24,996 bases of DNA from positions 1 through 24,996 of the forward strand of contig DATMKU010000175.1 in the NCBI GenBank assembly GCA_035570935.1. Direction: 5' to 3'. Positions 7,282 to 14,672 of this stretch are shown here, in pieces. Every line of letters starts with the position of its first letter. Position 1 is the stretch's first letter. The translations under genes were made by a program, and so were the position numbers. This DNA is from AP-15 sp035570935. Lineage in GTDB: Bacteria > Pseudomonadota > Alphaproteobacteria > ATCC43930 > CGMCC-115725. Below the pieces are notes generated by a model. That model saw only the letters and a program-made list of their open reading frames with translations, searched no databases and was not told where the DNA came from.

Positions 7282-10200
7282 ATGTCGTTCACCGACATCT
7301 TTATCCGACGGCCGGTGCTGGCGCTGGTTGTCAGCCTGTTGATCCTGCTGATCGGGCTGCGGGCGATGCTTGGGCTGCCGATCCGGCAGTACCCCAAGCT
7401 GTCGAACACGACGATCACGGTCACCACAATCTATCCCGGCGCCGACGCGAATCTGATGCAGGGCTTTATCACCACGCCCTTGGCGCAGGCGATCGCGACC
7501 GCCGAGGGGGTCGATTACCTGACCTCGTCCTCGGTGCAGGGGACCAGCACGATCACCTCCTACATCCAGCTCGATTTCGATCCCGACAAGGCGCTGACCG
7601 AGGTCATGGCCAAGGTCCAGCAGGTCAGATACCTGATCCCGACCGCGGCCGAGGACCCGGTCATCGTCAAGGCGACGGGCCAGACCACCGATGTGATGTA
7701 TATCGGCTTTTCCAGCAACGAGCTGTCGAGCGCTGCGATCTCTGACTATCTGACCCGCGTCGTGCAGCCGTTGCTCGATACCGTGCCGGGCGTTGCCTCC
7801 GCCGACATCCTCGGCGGCCAGGTTTTTGCGATGCGGCTGTGGCTCGACCCGGCGCGAATGGCGGCGCGCGGCATTTCGGCGAGCGACGTGGCGGCAGCGA
7901 TCCAGACCAACAACTATCAGTCGGCGCCGGGCCAAGCGAAGGGCTTTTACACCGTCACCAATGTCAGCACCAATACCGGGCTGACCGACGTCGACCAGTT
8001 CGAGAACATGGTGGTTAAAGCCAAAAGCGGGGCCGTGGTGCGGATGCGCGACATCGCCACGGTCGACCTCGCGGCGCAGAGCTGGACCTCGAGCGTGATG
8101 ATGAACGGCCAGCACGCCGTATTTATCGGCATCCAGGCGACGCCGTCGGGCAATCCGCTGACCCTCGTTAAAGGCGTGCGCGACCTCTTGCCGGAACTCC
8201 AGCGCAACCTGCCGCCCGCGGTCCAGATGCAGGTCGCCTACGACTCGACAAAATTCATTCAGGCGTCGATCGACGAGGTCAAATCCTCGCTCGGCTCGGC
8301 GGTCGTCATCGTCGTCATCGTGATTTTCCTGTTCCTCGGCAGCTTCCGCGCGGTGGTGATCCCGATCGTGACGATCCCGCTGTCGCTGGTCGGCGCCGGG
8401 ATGATCATGGCGGCACTCGGGTTCAGCCTGAACCTGTTGACCCTGCTGGCGATGGTGCTGGCGATCGGGCTCGTCGTCGACGATGCGATCGTCGTCGTCG
8501 AAAACGTCTACCGTCATATCGAGCAGGGCCGCACCCCGGCGCAGGCGGCGTTGATCGGCGCGCGCGAGATCGCCAGCCCCGTCATATCGATGACCCTGAC
8601 CTTGGCCGCGGTCTACGCGCCGATCGGCTTTCTCGGCGGGGTTACCGGCGCGCTGTTTCGTGAATTCGCTTTTACCCTCGCCGGCGCGGTCATCATCTCG
8701 GGCATCGTCGCGGTCACGTTGTCGCCGATGATGTGCTCGCTATTGTTGAGCCGCGAGATGCTGCACGGCCGCTTTGTGCGGGTGGTCGACCGGGTCTTCT
8801 CGCGCCTTGCGGAATGGTACGGCCGCCGTCTCGAACGCTCGCTCGACTACCGGCCGGTGACGGCGTTGTTCGGCGCCGCGGTGCTCGTCAGTCTGGTGTT
8901 CATGTACCTTAACACCAAGTCCGAACTGGCGCCGGAAGAGGATCAGGGTGTGTTGTTCGCGGTGACCAAGGCGCCGCAATACTCCAATCTCGATTACGCC
9001 GATGCTTACGACCTCAAGCTCGACCAGGCGCTGAATTCGCTTCCCGAAACTTTTCTGCGCTTTATTGTCAACGGCAATCTGGGCCCCAATCAAGGCATCG
9101 CCGGCGTCATCCTGAAGCCGTGGGGCGAACGCGCCCGCTCTGCGCAGCAGCTAAAGCCATTACTCCAGCAAAAGGTCAGCGCCGTCGAAGGGCTCAGCGC
9201 TTTTGTCTTTTCGCTGCCGCCATTGCCGGCGACGATCGGCGGCCTGCCGATCCAGATGGTGATCTATTCGCCCGGGGACTACAAAACGATCTATCTGGAG
9301 ATGGAGAAGATCAAGGCGGCGGCGCGCAAGAGCGGCATGTTCATCGTCGTCGACAGCGATCTCGCCTTCAACCAGCCGGTGATCCACGTCAAGATCGATC
9401 GCTCCAAGGCCAATGATCTCGGGATCACGATGCAGTCGATTGGCGACACGCTGGCACTGCTCGTGGGCGAGAATTACGTCAACCGCTTCGATCTCGGCGG
9501 CCGCTCCTATGAGGTCATTCCGCAGGTGCCGCGGACCCAGCGGCTCTCGGCCGAGACCTTGACCCGCTATTACGTCAAATCCGCGGCGGGGCAGCCGGTC
9601 CCGTTGTCCAACCTCGTCACCCTCTCGATGGAGACCGAGCCCAACGCGCTGACCCAATACAACCAGCTGAATTCCGCGACCTTCCAGGCGGTGCCGATGC
9701 CGGGCGTCACGACCGGCCAGGCGGTCGGCTTCCTCGAGCAGCAGGCCAAGAACCTGCCGGCCGGCTTCAGCCACGATTATCTGTCCGACACCCGGCTCTA
9801 CGTAAAGGAAGGTAACCAGCTAACGATCACCTTCGTCTTCGCGCTGATCATTATCTTTCTGGTGCTGGCGGCGCAGTTCGAGAGCCTGCGCGACCCGCTG
9901 GTGATCCTGGTCAGCGTGCCGATGTCGATCTGCGGCGCGATGATGCCGTTGTTCTTTGGTCTCGCGTCGATGAACATCTACACCCAGGTTGGGTTGGTGA
10001 CCCTGATCGGGCTGATCAGCAAGCACGGCATCCTGATGGTCGCCTTCGCCAATGAACTGCAGGTCAGCGAGCGGCTCGACCGCCGGCGCGCGATCGAGCA
10101 GGCCGCGCGGGTGCGGCTGCGCCCCATTCTGATGACGACGGCGGCGATGGTCGTCGGCCTGATCCCGTTATTGACCGCCAGCGGCGCCGGGGCGGCGAGC

Positions 10201-10353
10201 CGCTTTTCGATCGGCGTCGTCGTCGTCGCCGGCATGTCGATTGGGACCTTGTTCACGCTGTTCGTGCTGCCCGCGGTCTACACGGTATTGGCCAAGGACC
10301 ACCTCGCCGCCGCGCAATCGACACGCATCCGCGAGATCGAGCAGGTGTCTTGA
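7282..10353 (+). CDS. RND (HAE-1 family) multidrug efflux transporter, inner-membrane subunit
   Basis: A proton-driven trimeric pump subunit of 1023 aa, the usual length for the AcrB/MexI class. It begins with the typical MSFTDIFIRRPVLALV and has the first helix at about 10-30, a large periplasmic loop with VQGTSTITSYIQLDF, and TM4 with the essential aspartate pair Asp400-Asp401 (GLVVDDAIVVVENVY). A second periplasmic loop follows, and TM10 carries the relay lysine Lys914 (GLISKHGILM). All proton-relay residues are therefore present and the gene looks intact. It follows the adaptor by 22 nt with no clear SD, suggesting coupling to the upstream gene. No outer-membrane factor gene follows: the next gene is convergent, 25 bp away. 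The pump probably recruits a TolC-like channel encoded elsewhere. By eye it is closest to MexI/MexK-type pumps; substrates unknown. Confidence 0.95.
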   Translation: MSFTDIFIRRPVLALVVSLLILLIGLRAMLGLPIRQYPKLSNTTITVTTIYPGADANLMQGFITTPLAQAIATAEGVDYLTSSSVQGTSTITSYIQLDFDPDKALTEVMAKVQQVRYLIPTAAEDPVIVKATGQTTDVMYIGFSSNELSSAAISDYLTRVVQPLLDTVPGVASADILGGQVFAMRLWLDPARMAARGISASDVAAAIQTNNYQSAPGQAKGFYTVTNVSTNTGLTDVDQFENMVVKAKSGAVVRMRDIATVDLAAQSWTSSVMMNGQHAVFIGIQATPSGNPLTLVKGVRDLLPELQRNLPPAVQMQVAYDSTKFIQASIDEVKSSLGSAVVIVVIVIFLFLGSFRAVVIPIVTIPLSLVGAGMIMAALGFSLNLLTLLAMVLAIGLVVDDAIVVVENVYRHIEQGRTPAQAALIGAREIASPVISMTLTLAAVYAPIGFLGGVTGALFREFAFTLAGAVIISGIVAVTLSPMMCSLLLSREMLHGRFVRVVDRVFSRLAEWYGRRLERSLDYRPVTALFGAAVLVSLVFMYLNTKSELAPEEDQGVLFAVTKAPQYSNLDYADAYDLKLDQALNSLPETFLRFIVNGNLGPNQGIAGVILKPWGERARSAQQLKPLLQQKVSAVEGLSAFVFSLPPLPATIGGLPIQMVIYSPGDYKTIYLEMEKIKAAARKSGMFIVVDSDLAFNQPVIHVKIDRSKANDLGITMQSIGDTLALLVGENYVNRFDLGGRSYEVIPQVPRTQRLSAETLTRYYVKSAAGQPVPLSNLVTLSMETEPNALTQYNQLNSATFQAVPMPGVTTGQAVGFLEQQAKNLPAGFSHDYLSDTRLYVKEGNQLTITFVFALIIIFLVLAAQFESLRDPLVILVSVPMSICGAMMPLFFGLASMNIYTQVGLVTLIGLISKHGILMVAFANELQVSERLDRRRAIEQAARVRLRPILMTTAAMVVGLIPLLTASGAGAASRFSIGVVVVAGMSIGTLFTLFVLPAVYTVLAKDHLAAAQSTRIREIEQVS

Positions 10354-10378
10354 GTCGCGGGGTCGGCCCGGTGCGGCG

Positions 10379-11443
10379 CTACGCGCTTTGAGCGAGTTGC
10401 GTGGCGCGGACATGCGCGGCGAGGAGCGAGGAGAGCCGGGCCGGGTCGCCGCGCGCCATGCCGCATTCGGTCGCCACACCATCGACTGGCGCGTGGCGGC
10501 GCGCCGCGGCGAGCCGCGCCGCGTCGCCCGCAGCGTCATTGTAATGGACGAGGCCGAGGTAGAGTTTGGTCGCGGGGCCGAGGCGCAGCCGGTCGAGCGG
10601 CGCAAAATAGACGTCGTCGGTGCGCTCTTTCGGCACCGGCATGTGGAAGAATTGGATCGGCCGCGCGACCCCGGCGGTGACGGCGTTGGTCATCTCGACC
10701 ATGATCGCCATATCCTTGGGTTGCACGCAGTGCTCGTCGGCCGGGCTACCGTAGCAGAGATGGTAGCCGAGCTCGATCGCGGCGGGCACGGCGTCGCCGA
10801 TCCGGGTCAGTACCTCGAGCGTCTCGGCGCGAAAATCGACCGGCCCCGGCTCGTAATAGCCCTCCCAGGCCAGCACCTCCTGGCACACATCCCATTGCAC
10901 CGCGAGGCGGTCGTTGGGGATGGCGGCGGCGATCTTCGCGACTTCGCCGGTGAGATGCGCGGTCAGCGCCGGCAGCAGTGCCGCCCGGTCGGACGGCACC
11001 ATGTTGTTGTAGGTCGGGGCGATCGGCGTCGGCAGCGAAACCTGGAACTTGACCTGGGGCGGGATGACCCCGGCGCTCTGCAAGTGTTGGAACACGCCCC
11101 AGGAGGCGATCGCCATCTCGGCGTAGCCGGTGGCGAAGCTGTCGGCCTCGGGCGTGGCGCCGCGGCGCAGGCGAAGCCGCGTGATTTCGCGCAGCACCTT
11201 GCCGTCCCATTGCGTGAATTTGAAGGGCGGCACGTCCGTGGCCCGCTCGATCGCCGGGTTCTCGGCCAGCACATCCTGCAAAAAGCGGATCCAGGTCTTG
11301 CGAATGCCGGTCTCGCCGTCGGGCAGGCGGGAGAGATGCGGCCCCGCCGCGCCGGCGAGGGTGCGGAACACGGTTTCGGCATCGGGCAACGGGATGCTGC
11401 CGACGAAATGCACGATCGGCTGTTTGCCTCGGTCTGCTGTCAT
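10379..11443 (-). CDS. MetE/UROD-superfamily protein, putative zinc-dependent methyltransferase
   Basis: A 354-aa cytosolic protein, much shorter than full MetE (about 750 aa) and corresponding in size to one barrel. Near the N-terminus it has VHFVGSIPL and PHLSRLPDGETGIRKTW. The C-terminal half carries HLC (His228, Cys230), Glu250 and Cys327 (TECGM), the order and approximate spacing of the His-x-Cys, Glu, Cys zinc ligands of cobalamin-independent methionine synthase. I infer a zinc-activated thiol methyltransferase fold. The acceptor and the methyl donor are unknown, and a folate-binding N-terminal MetE domain is absent. GGAGGG lies 4 nt before the ATG. It follows the tRNA on the same strand by 50 nt and is convergent with the RND pump. 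It could be a conserved protein whose role is unrelated to methionine. Confidence 0.7.
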   Translation of the reverse strand: MTADRGKQPIVHFVGSIPLPDAETVFRTLAGAAGPHLSRLPDGETGIRKTWIRFLQDVLAENPAIERATDVPPFKFTQWDGKVLREITRLRLRRGATPEADSFATGYAEMAIASWGVFQHLQSAGVIPPQVKFQVSLPTPIAPTYNNMVPSDRAALLPALTAHLTGEVAKIAAAIPNDRLAVQWDVCQEVLAWEGYYEPGPVDFRAETLEVLTRIGDAVPAAIELGYHLCYGSPADEHCVQPKDMAIMVEMTNAVTAGVARPIQFFHMPVPKERTDDVYFAPLDRLRLGPATKLYLGLVHYNDAAGDAARLAAARRHAPVDGVATECGMARGDPARLSSLLAAHVRATQLAQSA

Positions 11444-11460
11444 GACGCCCTCCCGGCGGG

Positions 11461-11483
11461 CTGCCGAGCGTCGCCGCCGGCAG
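11461..11483 (-). terminator. hairpin between tRNA and the MetE-like gene
   Basis: CTGCCG (11461-11466) pairs with CGGCAG (11478-11483) around an 11-nt loop that can pair further. It sits 10 nt downstream of the tRNA 3' end. It could end the tRNA transcript or serve as a 3' processing structure; no T-tract is seen. Confidence 0.3.
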
Positions 11484-11493
11484 TGCCTGGCGA

Positions 11494-11570
11494 TGGTAGG
11501 CCCGGCAGGACTCGAACCTGCGACAACACCGTTATGAGCGGCGTGTTCTAACCAGCTGAACTACGGGCCC
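11494..11570 (-). tRNA. tRNA with CAU anticodon (Ile2 or elongator Met), CCA encoded
   Basis: Reading the minus strand, 77 nt fold into a full cloverleaf: acceptor GGGCCCG/CGGGCCT (first pair G1-U72), D stem GTTC/GAAC, anticodon stem CGCCG/CGGTG with loop CTCATAA, T stem GCAGG/CCTGC with loop TTCGAGT, and encoded CCA. The anticodon is CAU. It lacks initiator features (no C1xA72 mismatch and no triple G-C run beside the anticodon loop). C4-G69 and C5-G68 are present; as I recall these are lysidine-synthetase determinants, so tRNA-Ile2 reading AUA is my preferred identity over elongator tRNA-Met, with real uncertainty. Its first 23 nt overlap the 3' end of the PEP-CTERM reading frame on the same strand. 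A degenerate second copy lies about 0.9 kb upstream. Confidence 0.92.
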
Positions 11571-11650
11571 GCCGTTTGCAGCATAGCCGATCGCCGCGCA
11601 GGCTGTCGCCCCCCACCCGACCCTCTGCCTCCACGCGGGTAGGTGAGCCG
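11494..11650 (-). repeat. direct repeat copy 1 (intact tRNA plus 5' flank)
   Basis: The tRNA and about 80 nt beyond its 5' end recur in the same orientation at 12406-12557. Near-identical blocks include CGTTATGAGCGGCG, GTTCTAACCAGCTGAACTA and GCAGCATAGCCGATCGCCGC. The match fades in the CCCTCT-rich stretch around 11620-11650. Confidence 0.85.
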
Positions 11651-12309
11651 CCCTCGTAATCAAGCCCTCGGTGCGCCTTCGGACTGAGCCAAGCCATCAT
11701 CCCGAGCAGCCCGGCGCCGAGCAACATCAGCGAGGCCGGCTCCGGCACAACCAGCTCCCCTGTGCCGAACGTGACGTTGTCGAAATAGATTTCGTTGACG
11801 GAGCCGCTGAAGTCGACCGATTCCGCGGTTCCGGAAAAGAAACCGCCAGCGGCGGCAAAACTGGTATCGGGGAGAAGCGTGAGATTCAGGAGCGGGCTGC
11901 CGGCGCCATCCAGCCCGCTGTAGACGGTGACCGATCCGCTCTGAGCCCCATCGTAATAGAAGGAGAGGCTGGTCATGAAGCCAGCCGGGACATTCATGTA
12001 GTCGCCGCTGCCGGTAAAGAGAGCGGCCGTATTTCCGGGAGGAGGCGAATTGACGAAGTTCCCAGTACCGCCCGCACTCTTGCTGATAAACGCCAGCGAA
12101 TTTGACGTGAACGTGACGCCGTAATTTGGGCCTGGGCCCGAACCGGAGCCGCCTGACCCGCTATCGTAGTAATTGTCAATGGGCTCCCCGTTCTTCAGTC
12201 CCTCAAATGTGAGGGTGGTGGCGGATCCCGGTGACGCCATCAGGCCCACCGACGCCGCCCCGCCAAAGACCATTCCGCGAAACGACCGCGCAAGACTGCT
12301 ATTGACCAT
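11548..12309 (-). CDS. PEP-CTERM sorting-domain protein with aberrant C-terminal tail
   Basis: An exported protein destined for exosortase processing. The 253-aa frame has a signal peptide (about 1-30, cleavage likely after PGSA), a Gly/Ser-rich body with beta-sandwich-like stretches (TLTFEGL near the start, SLSFYYDGAQSGSVTVYSG, NEIYFDNVTFG), then the sorting signal VPEPASLMLLGAGLLGMMAW at about 188-207. The normal short arginine-rich tail is missing: 46 further residues run through repeat DNA and the stop TAG lies in the D-loop of the tRNA. The native 3' end has therefore probably been lost at the repeat junction. GGGAGGAAGCA immediately before the ATG at 12309 is a very strong SD. An A-tract-rich leader (eight A, then four A on the coding strand) precedes it. 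No exosortase gene is in the window. The role is unknown; such proteins are often matrix-associated. Confidence 0.85.
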   Translation of the reverse strand: MVNSSLARSFRGMVFGGAASVGLMASPGSATTLTFEGLKNGEPIDNYYDSGSGGSGSGPGPNYGVTFTSNSLAFISKSAGGTGNFVNSPPPGNTAALFTGSGDYMNVPAGFMTSLSFYYDGAQSGSVTVYSGLDGAGSPLLNLTLLPDTSFAAAGGFFSGTAESVDFSGSVNEIYFDNVTFGTGELVVPEPASLMLLGAGLLGMMAWLSPKAHRGLDYEGGSPTRVEAEGRVGGDSLRGDRLCCKRRARSSAG

Positions 12310-12405
12310 TGCTTCCTCCCAATGCCGACAAGCGTCTTTTGTTTTTTTTGCGGCGGGAACCGGCGCCGCTCCAACCCCCCGCAGGGGACCCGAGGACCGA
12401 ATGGC

Positions 12406-12478
12406 GGTTGGCCCGGGAGAACGCTAACCAGCGACCGTTATGAGCGGCGCGTTCTAACCAGCTGAACTATGCCGGCCC
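12406..12478 (-). pseudogene. degenerate copy of the CAU tRNA
   Basis: On the minus strand the 5' half keeps the D arm (GTTCAGCTGGTTAGAAC) and anticodon region CGCCGCTCATAACGGT of the intact tRNA, but two bases are inserted in the acceptor/D junction. The variable region is partly deleted, the T arm no longer pairs, and the 3' end reads CCCGGGCCAACC instead of a proper acceptor plus CCA. It cannot form a normal cloverleaf and is read as a decayed paralogue. Confidence 0.8.
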
Positions 12479-12530
12479 GCCGGTGGCAGCATAGCCGATC
12501 GCCGCGCACGCTGTCGCCCCTCACCCCGAC

Positions 12531-12553
12531 CCTCTCCCCGCAAGCGGGGGAGG
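12531..12553 (-). terminator. GC-rich hairpin downstream of rpoD
   Basis: CCTCTCCCCGC is followed almost at once by GCGGGGGAGG, giving a strong hairpin with a very short loop 32-54 bp beyond the rpoD stop codon. It is a plausible transcript end for yqeY-dnaG-rpoD. It has no U-tract and resembles a dispersed intergenic repeat, so its role could be either. Confidence 0.45.
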
Positions 12554-12584
12554 CAGTGCGGCCGAACGCGGGAATGAGGCCGGC

Positions 12585-14564
12585 TCAGGTGTCCAAAAAG
12601 CTGCGCAGTTTGCGCGACCGGCTCGGATGCTTGAGCTTGCGCAAGGCCTTGGCTTCGATCTGGCGAATGCGCTCGCGGGTGACCGAGAATTGCTGGCCGA
12701 CCTCTTCGAGGGTGTGGTCGGTGTTCATGCCGATGCCAAAGCGCATCCGCAGCACCCGCTCCTCGCGGGCCGTCAACGACGCCAGCACCCGCGTCGTCGT
12801 CTCGCGCAGATTGGCCTGGATCGCGGCGTCGATCGGCAGCACCGCGTTCTTGTCTTCGATGAAATCGCCGAGATGCGAGTCCTCCTCGTCGCCGATTGGG
12901 GTTTCGAGGCTGATCGGCTCCTTGGCGATCTTCAAGACCTTGCGCACTTTTTCGAGCGGCATCGCCAGTTTCTCGGCGAGCTCCTCGGGGGTCGGCTCGC
13001 GACCGATCTCGTGCAGCATCTGCCGCGAGGTGCGCACCAGCTTGTTGATCGTCTCGATCATATGCACCGGGATGCGGATCGTGCGCGCCTGGTCGGCGAT
13101 CGAGCGGGTGATCGCCTGGCGGATCCACCACGTCGCATAGGTCGAGAATTTGTAGCCGCGGCGGTACTCGAATTTGTCGACCGCCTTCATCAGGCCGATA
13201 TTGCCTTCCTGGATCAGGTCGAGAAACTGCAATCCACGGTTGGTATATTTCTTGGCGATCGAGATTACGAGCCGCAGATTGGCCTCGACCATCTCCTTTT
13301 TGGCGCGGCCCGCCTCGCGCTCGCCGCGCTGGACGGTCTGCACGACGCGGCGAAACTCGGCGATCGGCAGCTTTGCTTCGAGCGCGATCTGCGCGACCTG
13401 CCGGCGCAGCCGCACCGCGTCGTCGCGGTGCCTCTCGACCAGCTTGGCCCAGCCGCGGGCGGGCAGCACGGAGACCCGTTCGAGCCACTCGCCGCACAAC
13501 TCGTTGCCAAAGTATTCGTGCAGGAAATCGGTTCGCTTGACCCCCGCTCCTTCCGCCAGCCGCAGCAGGCGACCCTCTTCGGAGACCAGCCGCCGGTTCA
13601 CGTCATAGAGCTGCTCGACCAAATGCTCGATGCGAATGTTGTTCAGCCGGATCCGCTTGACGCCCTCGATCGCCTTGCTCTTGAGCTTTTCGTAGCGCCG
13701 CTCGGTTACTTTGGACAACGGCTCGCCTTTGAGCATGGCGTTGATCCGCTGCTCCTGAAGCCGATGCAGTTTTTTGTGTGACTCGGCGATCGCCTCGAAG
13801 GTCGCCAGCAAACTGGGCTTCAGCTGCGCTTCCATCGCCGCGAGCGAGATCGAGCTTTCCTCGCCGTCGCCCTCCTCGGCGGCGAGTTCCGGCTCGATTT
13901 CCGCGAGTTCGGTCTCGGTCTCGGTGGCGGCCTGGTTGGGGGTCGCTTCGGCATTGTCTTCGGGTGCCGCAGTCGGCCGCTCCACGACCGGCCGATCGAA
14001 GCCCGCGCTGCCGTAGGTGGCGTCGAGGTCAATAATGTCGCGCAGAAGCATCTTGCCTTCGACGAGCGCGTCGCGCCATCCGACGATCGCGCGAATGGTT
14101 AGCGGGTTTTCGCAGATGCCGCCGATCATCATCTCGCGGCCCGCCTCGATCCGCTTGGCGATAGCGATCTCGCCCTCGCGCGACAGCAATTCGACCGACC
14201 CCATCTCGCGCAGGTACATGCGGACCGGATCGTCCGTGCGGCCGATGTCGTCGTCGTCCAGGTTGCCGCGGACCTCGCCGTCGGCGTCCTCGGCCTCGGC
14301 GGCGGCCGGCTCCTCGTTTTCCTCGCTTTCGATGACGTTGACGCCAAGTTCGGACAGCATTGTCATCGTGTCCTCAATCTGCTCCGAGGACACTTGATCG
14401 GGGGGCAGCGCGGCGTTCAGTTCGTCATAGGTGACGTATCCCCGCTCCCGCCCGCGGGCCAGCATCTTTTTGATCGCAGCGGCGAGGATATCGAGCAGAG
14501 GAGCCTCGGCGGCCTCCTCGCGGGTTTCCGTCGCTTCAGCCGTATTCGCCGCTTTACTCGCCAT
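12585..14564 (-). CDS. rpoD: RNA polymerase primary sigma factor (sigma-70)
   Basis: The housekeeping sigma factor. The 659 aa comprise region 1.1 (about 20-85, YVTYDELNAALPPDQVSSEQ), an acidic linker, region 1.2 (DDPVRMYLREMGSVELLSRE, about 110-130), a non-conserved insert of roughly 230 residues as in proteobacterial RpoD, and region 2 (VEANLRLVISIAKKY, LQFLDLIQEGNIGLMKAVDKF and the -10 reading KFSTYATWWIRQAITR). Region 3 (GREPTPEELAEKL) and region 4 (VLRMRFGIGMNTDHTLEEVG, SVTRERIRQIEAKALRKLKH) complete it. All expected segments are intact. It lies 108 bp downstream of dnaG in the classic macromolecular-synthesis order and probably also has its own promoter in that gap, although I could not identify one confidently. 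A hairpin lies after its stop. Confidence 0.98.
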   Translation of the reverse strand: MASKAANTAEATETREEAAEAPLLDILAAAIKKMLARGRERGYVTYDELNAALPPDQVSSEQIEDTMTMLSELGVNVIESEENEEPAAAEAEDADGEVRGNLDDDDIGRTDDPVRMYLREMGSVELLSREGEIAIAKRIEAGREMMIGGICENPLTIRAIVGWRDALVEGKMLLRDIIDLDATYGSAGFDRPVVERPTAAPEDNAEATPNQAATETETELAEIEPELAAEEGDGEESSISLAAMEAQLKPSLLATFEAIAESHKKLHRLQEQRINAMLKGEPLSKVTERRYEKLKSKAIEGVKRIRLNNIRIEHLVEQLYDVNRRLVSEEGRLLRLAEGAGVKRTDFLHEYFGNELCGEWLERVSVLPARGWAKLVERHRDDAVRLRRQVAQIALEAKLPIAEFRRVVQTVQRGEREAGRAKKEMVEANLRLVISIAKKYTNRGLQFLDLIQEGNIGLMKAVDKFEYRRGYKFSTYATWWIRQAITRSIADQARTIRIPVHMIETINKLVRTSRQMLHEIGREPTPEELAEKLAMPLEKVRKVLKIAKEPISLETPIGDEEDSHLGDFIEDKNAVLPIDAAIQANLRETTTRVLASLTAREERVLRMRFGIGMNTDHTLEEVGQQFSVTRERIRQIEAKALRKLKHPSRSRKLRSFLDT

Positions 14565-14672
14565 GCCACCATCCCTAACCAGATTTCGGGTCGGTCCGGC
14601 CGCAACCGGACGCGAAAAATTTCATCGCCGCGGGTTCGCCGACGGCCTGGGCCGGGTGAGCGCACAAGAAGG

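Larger units (their letters stand above)
12406..12557 (-). repeat. direct repeat copy 2 (tRNA remnant plus 5' flank)
   Basis: The partner of 11494-11650 in the same orientation, offset by about 906-908 bases. It carries the tRNA remnant and the same 5' flank (GCAGCATAGCCGATCGCCGC). It runs into a CCCTCTCCCCGC hairpin of the kind dispersed in many GC-rich genomes; copy 1 holds a divergent version of that stretch. Confidence 0.8.

Noticed and set aside
5877..8517. Two long minus-strand frames (437 and 435 aa) opposite the adaptor and pump genes
   Set aside because: Low-complexity Arg/Asp/His-rich translations opposite strongly recognisable RND genes; typical GC3-driven shadows.
10241..11551. 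436-aa plus-strand frame over the MetE-like gene and tRNA
   Set aside because: It overlaps the 3' end of the RND gene, the whole MetE-like gene and the tRNA in antisense; no recognisable domain.
12482..12560. Possible CRISPR or tandem repeat in the CCCTCT/GGGGGAGG region
   Set aside because: Only one hairpin and one degenerate partner about 0.9 kb away; no regular spacing or spacers.
14565..14672. Separate rpoD promoter (heat-shock or housekeeping) in the dnaG-rpoD gap
   Set aside because: I found no pair of -35 and -10 boxes with acceptable spacing in these 108 bases, although one may exist.
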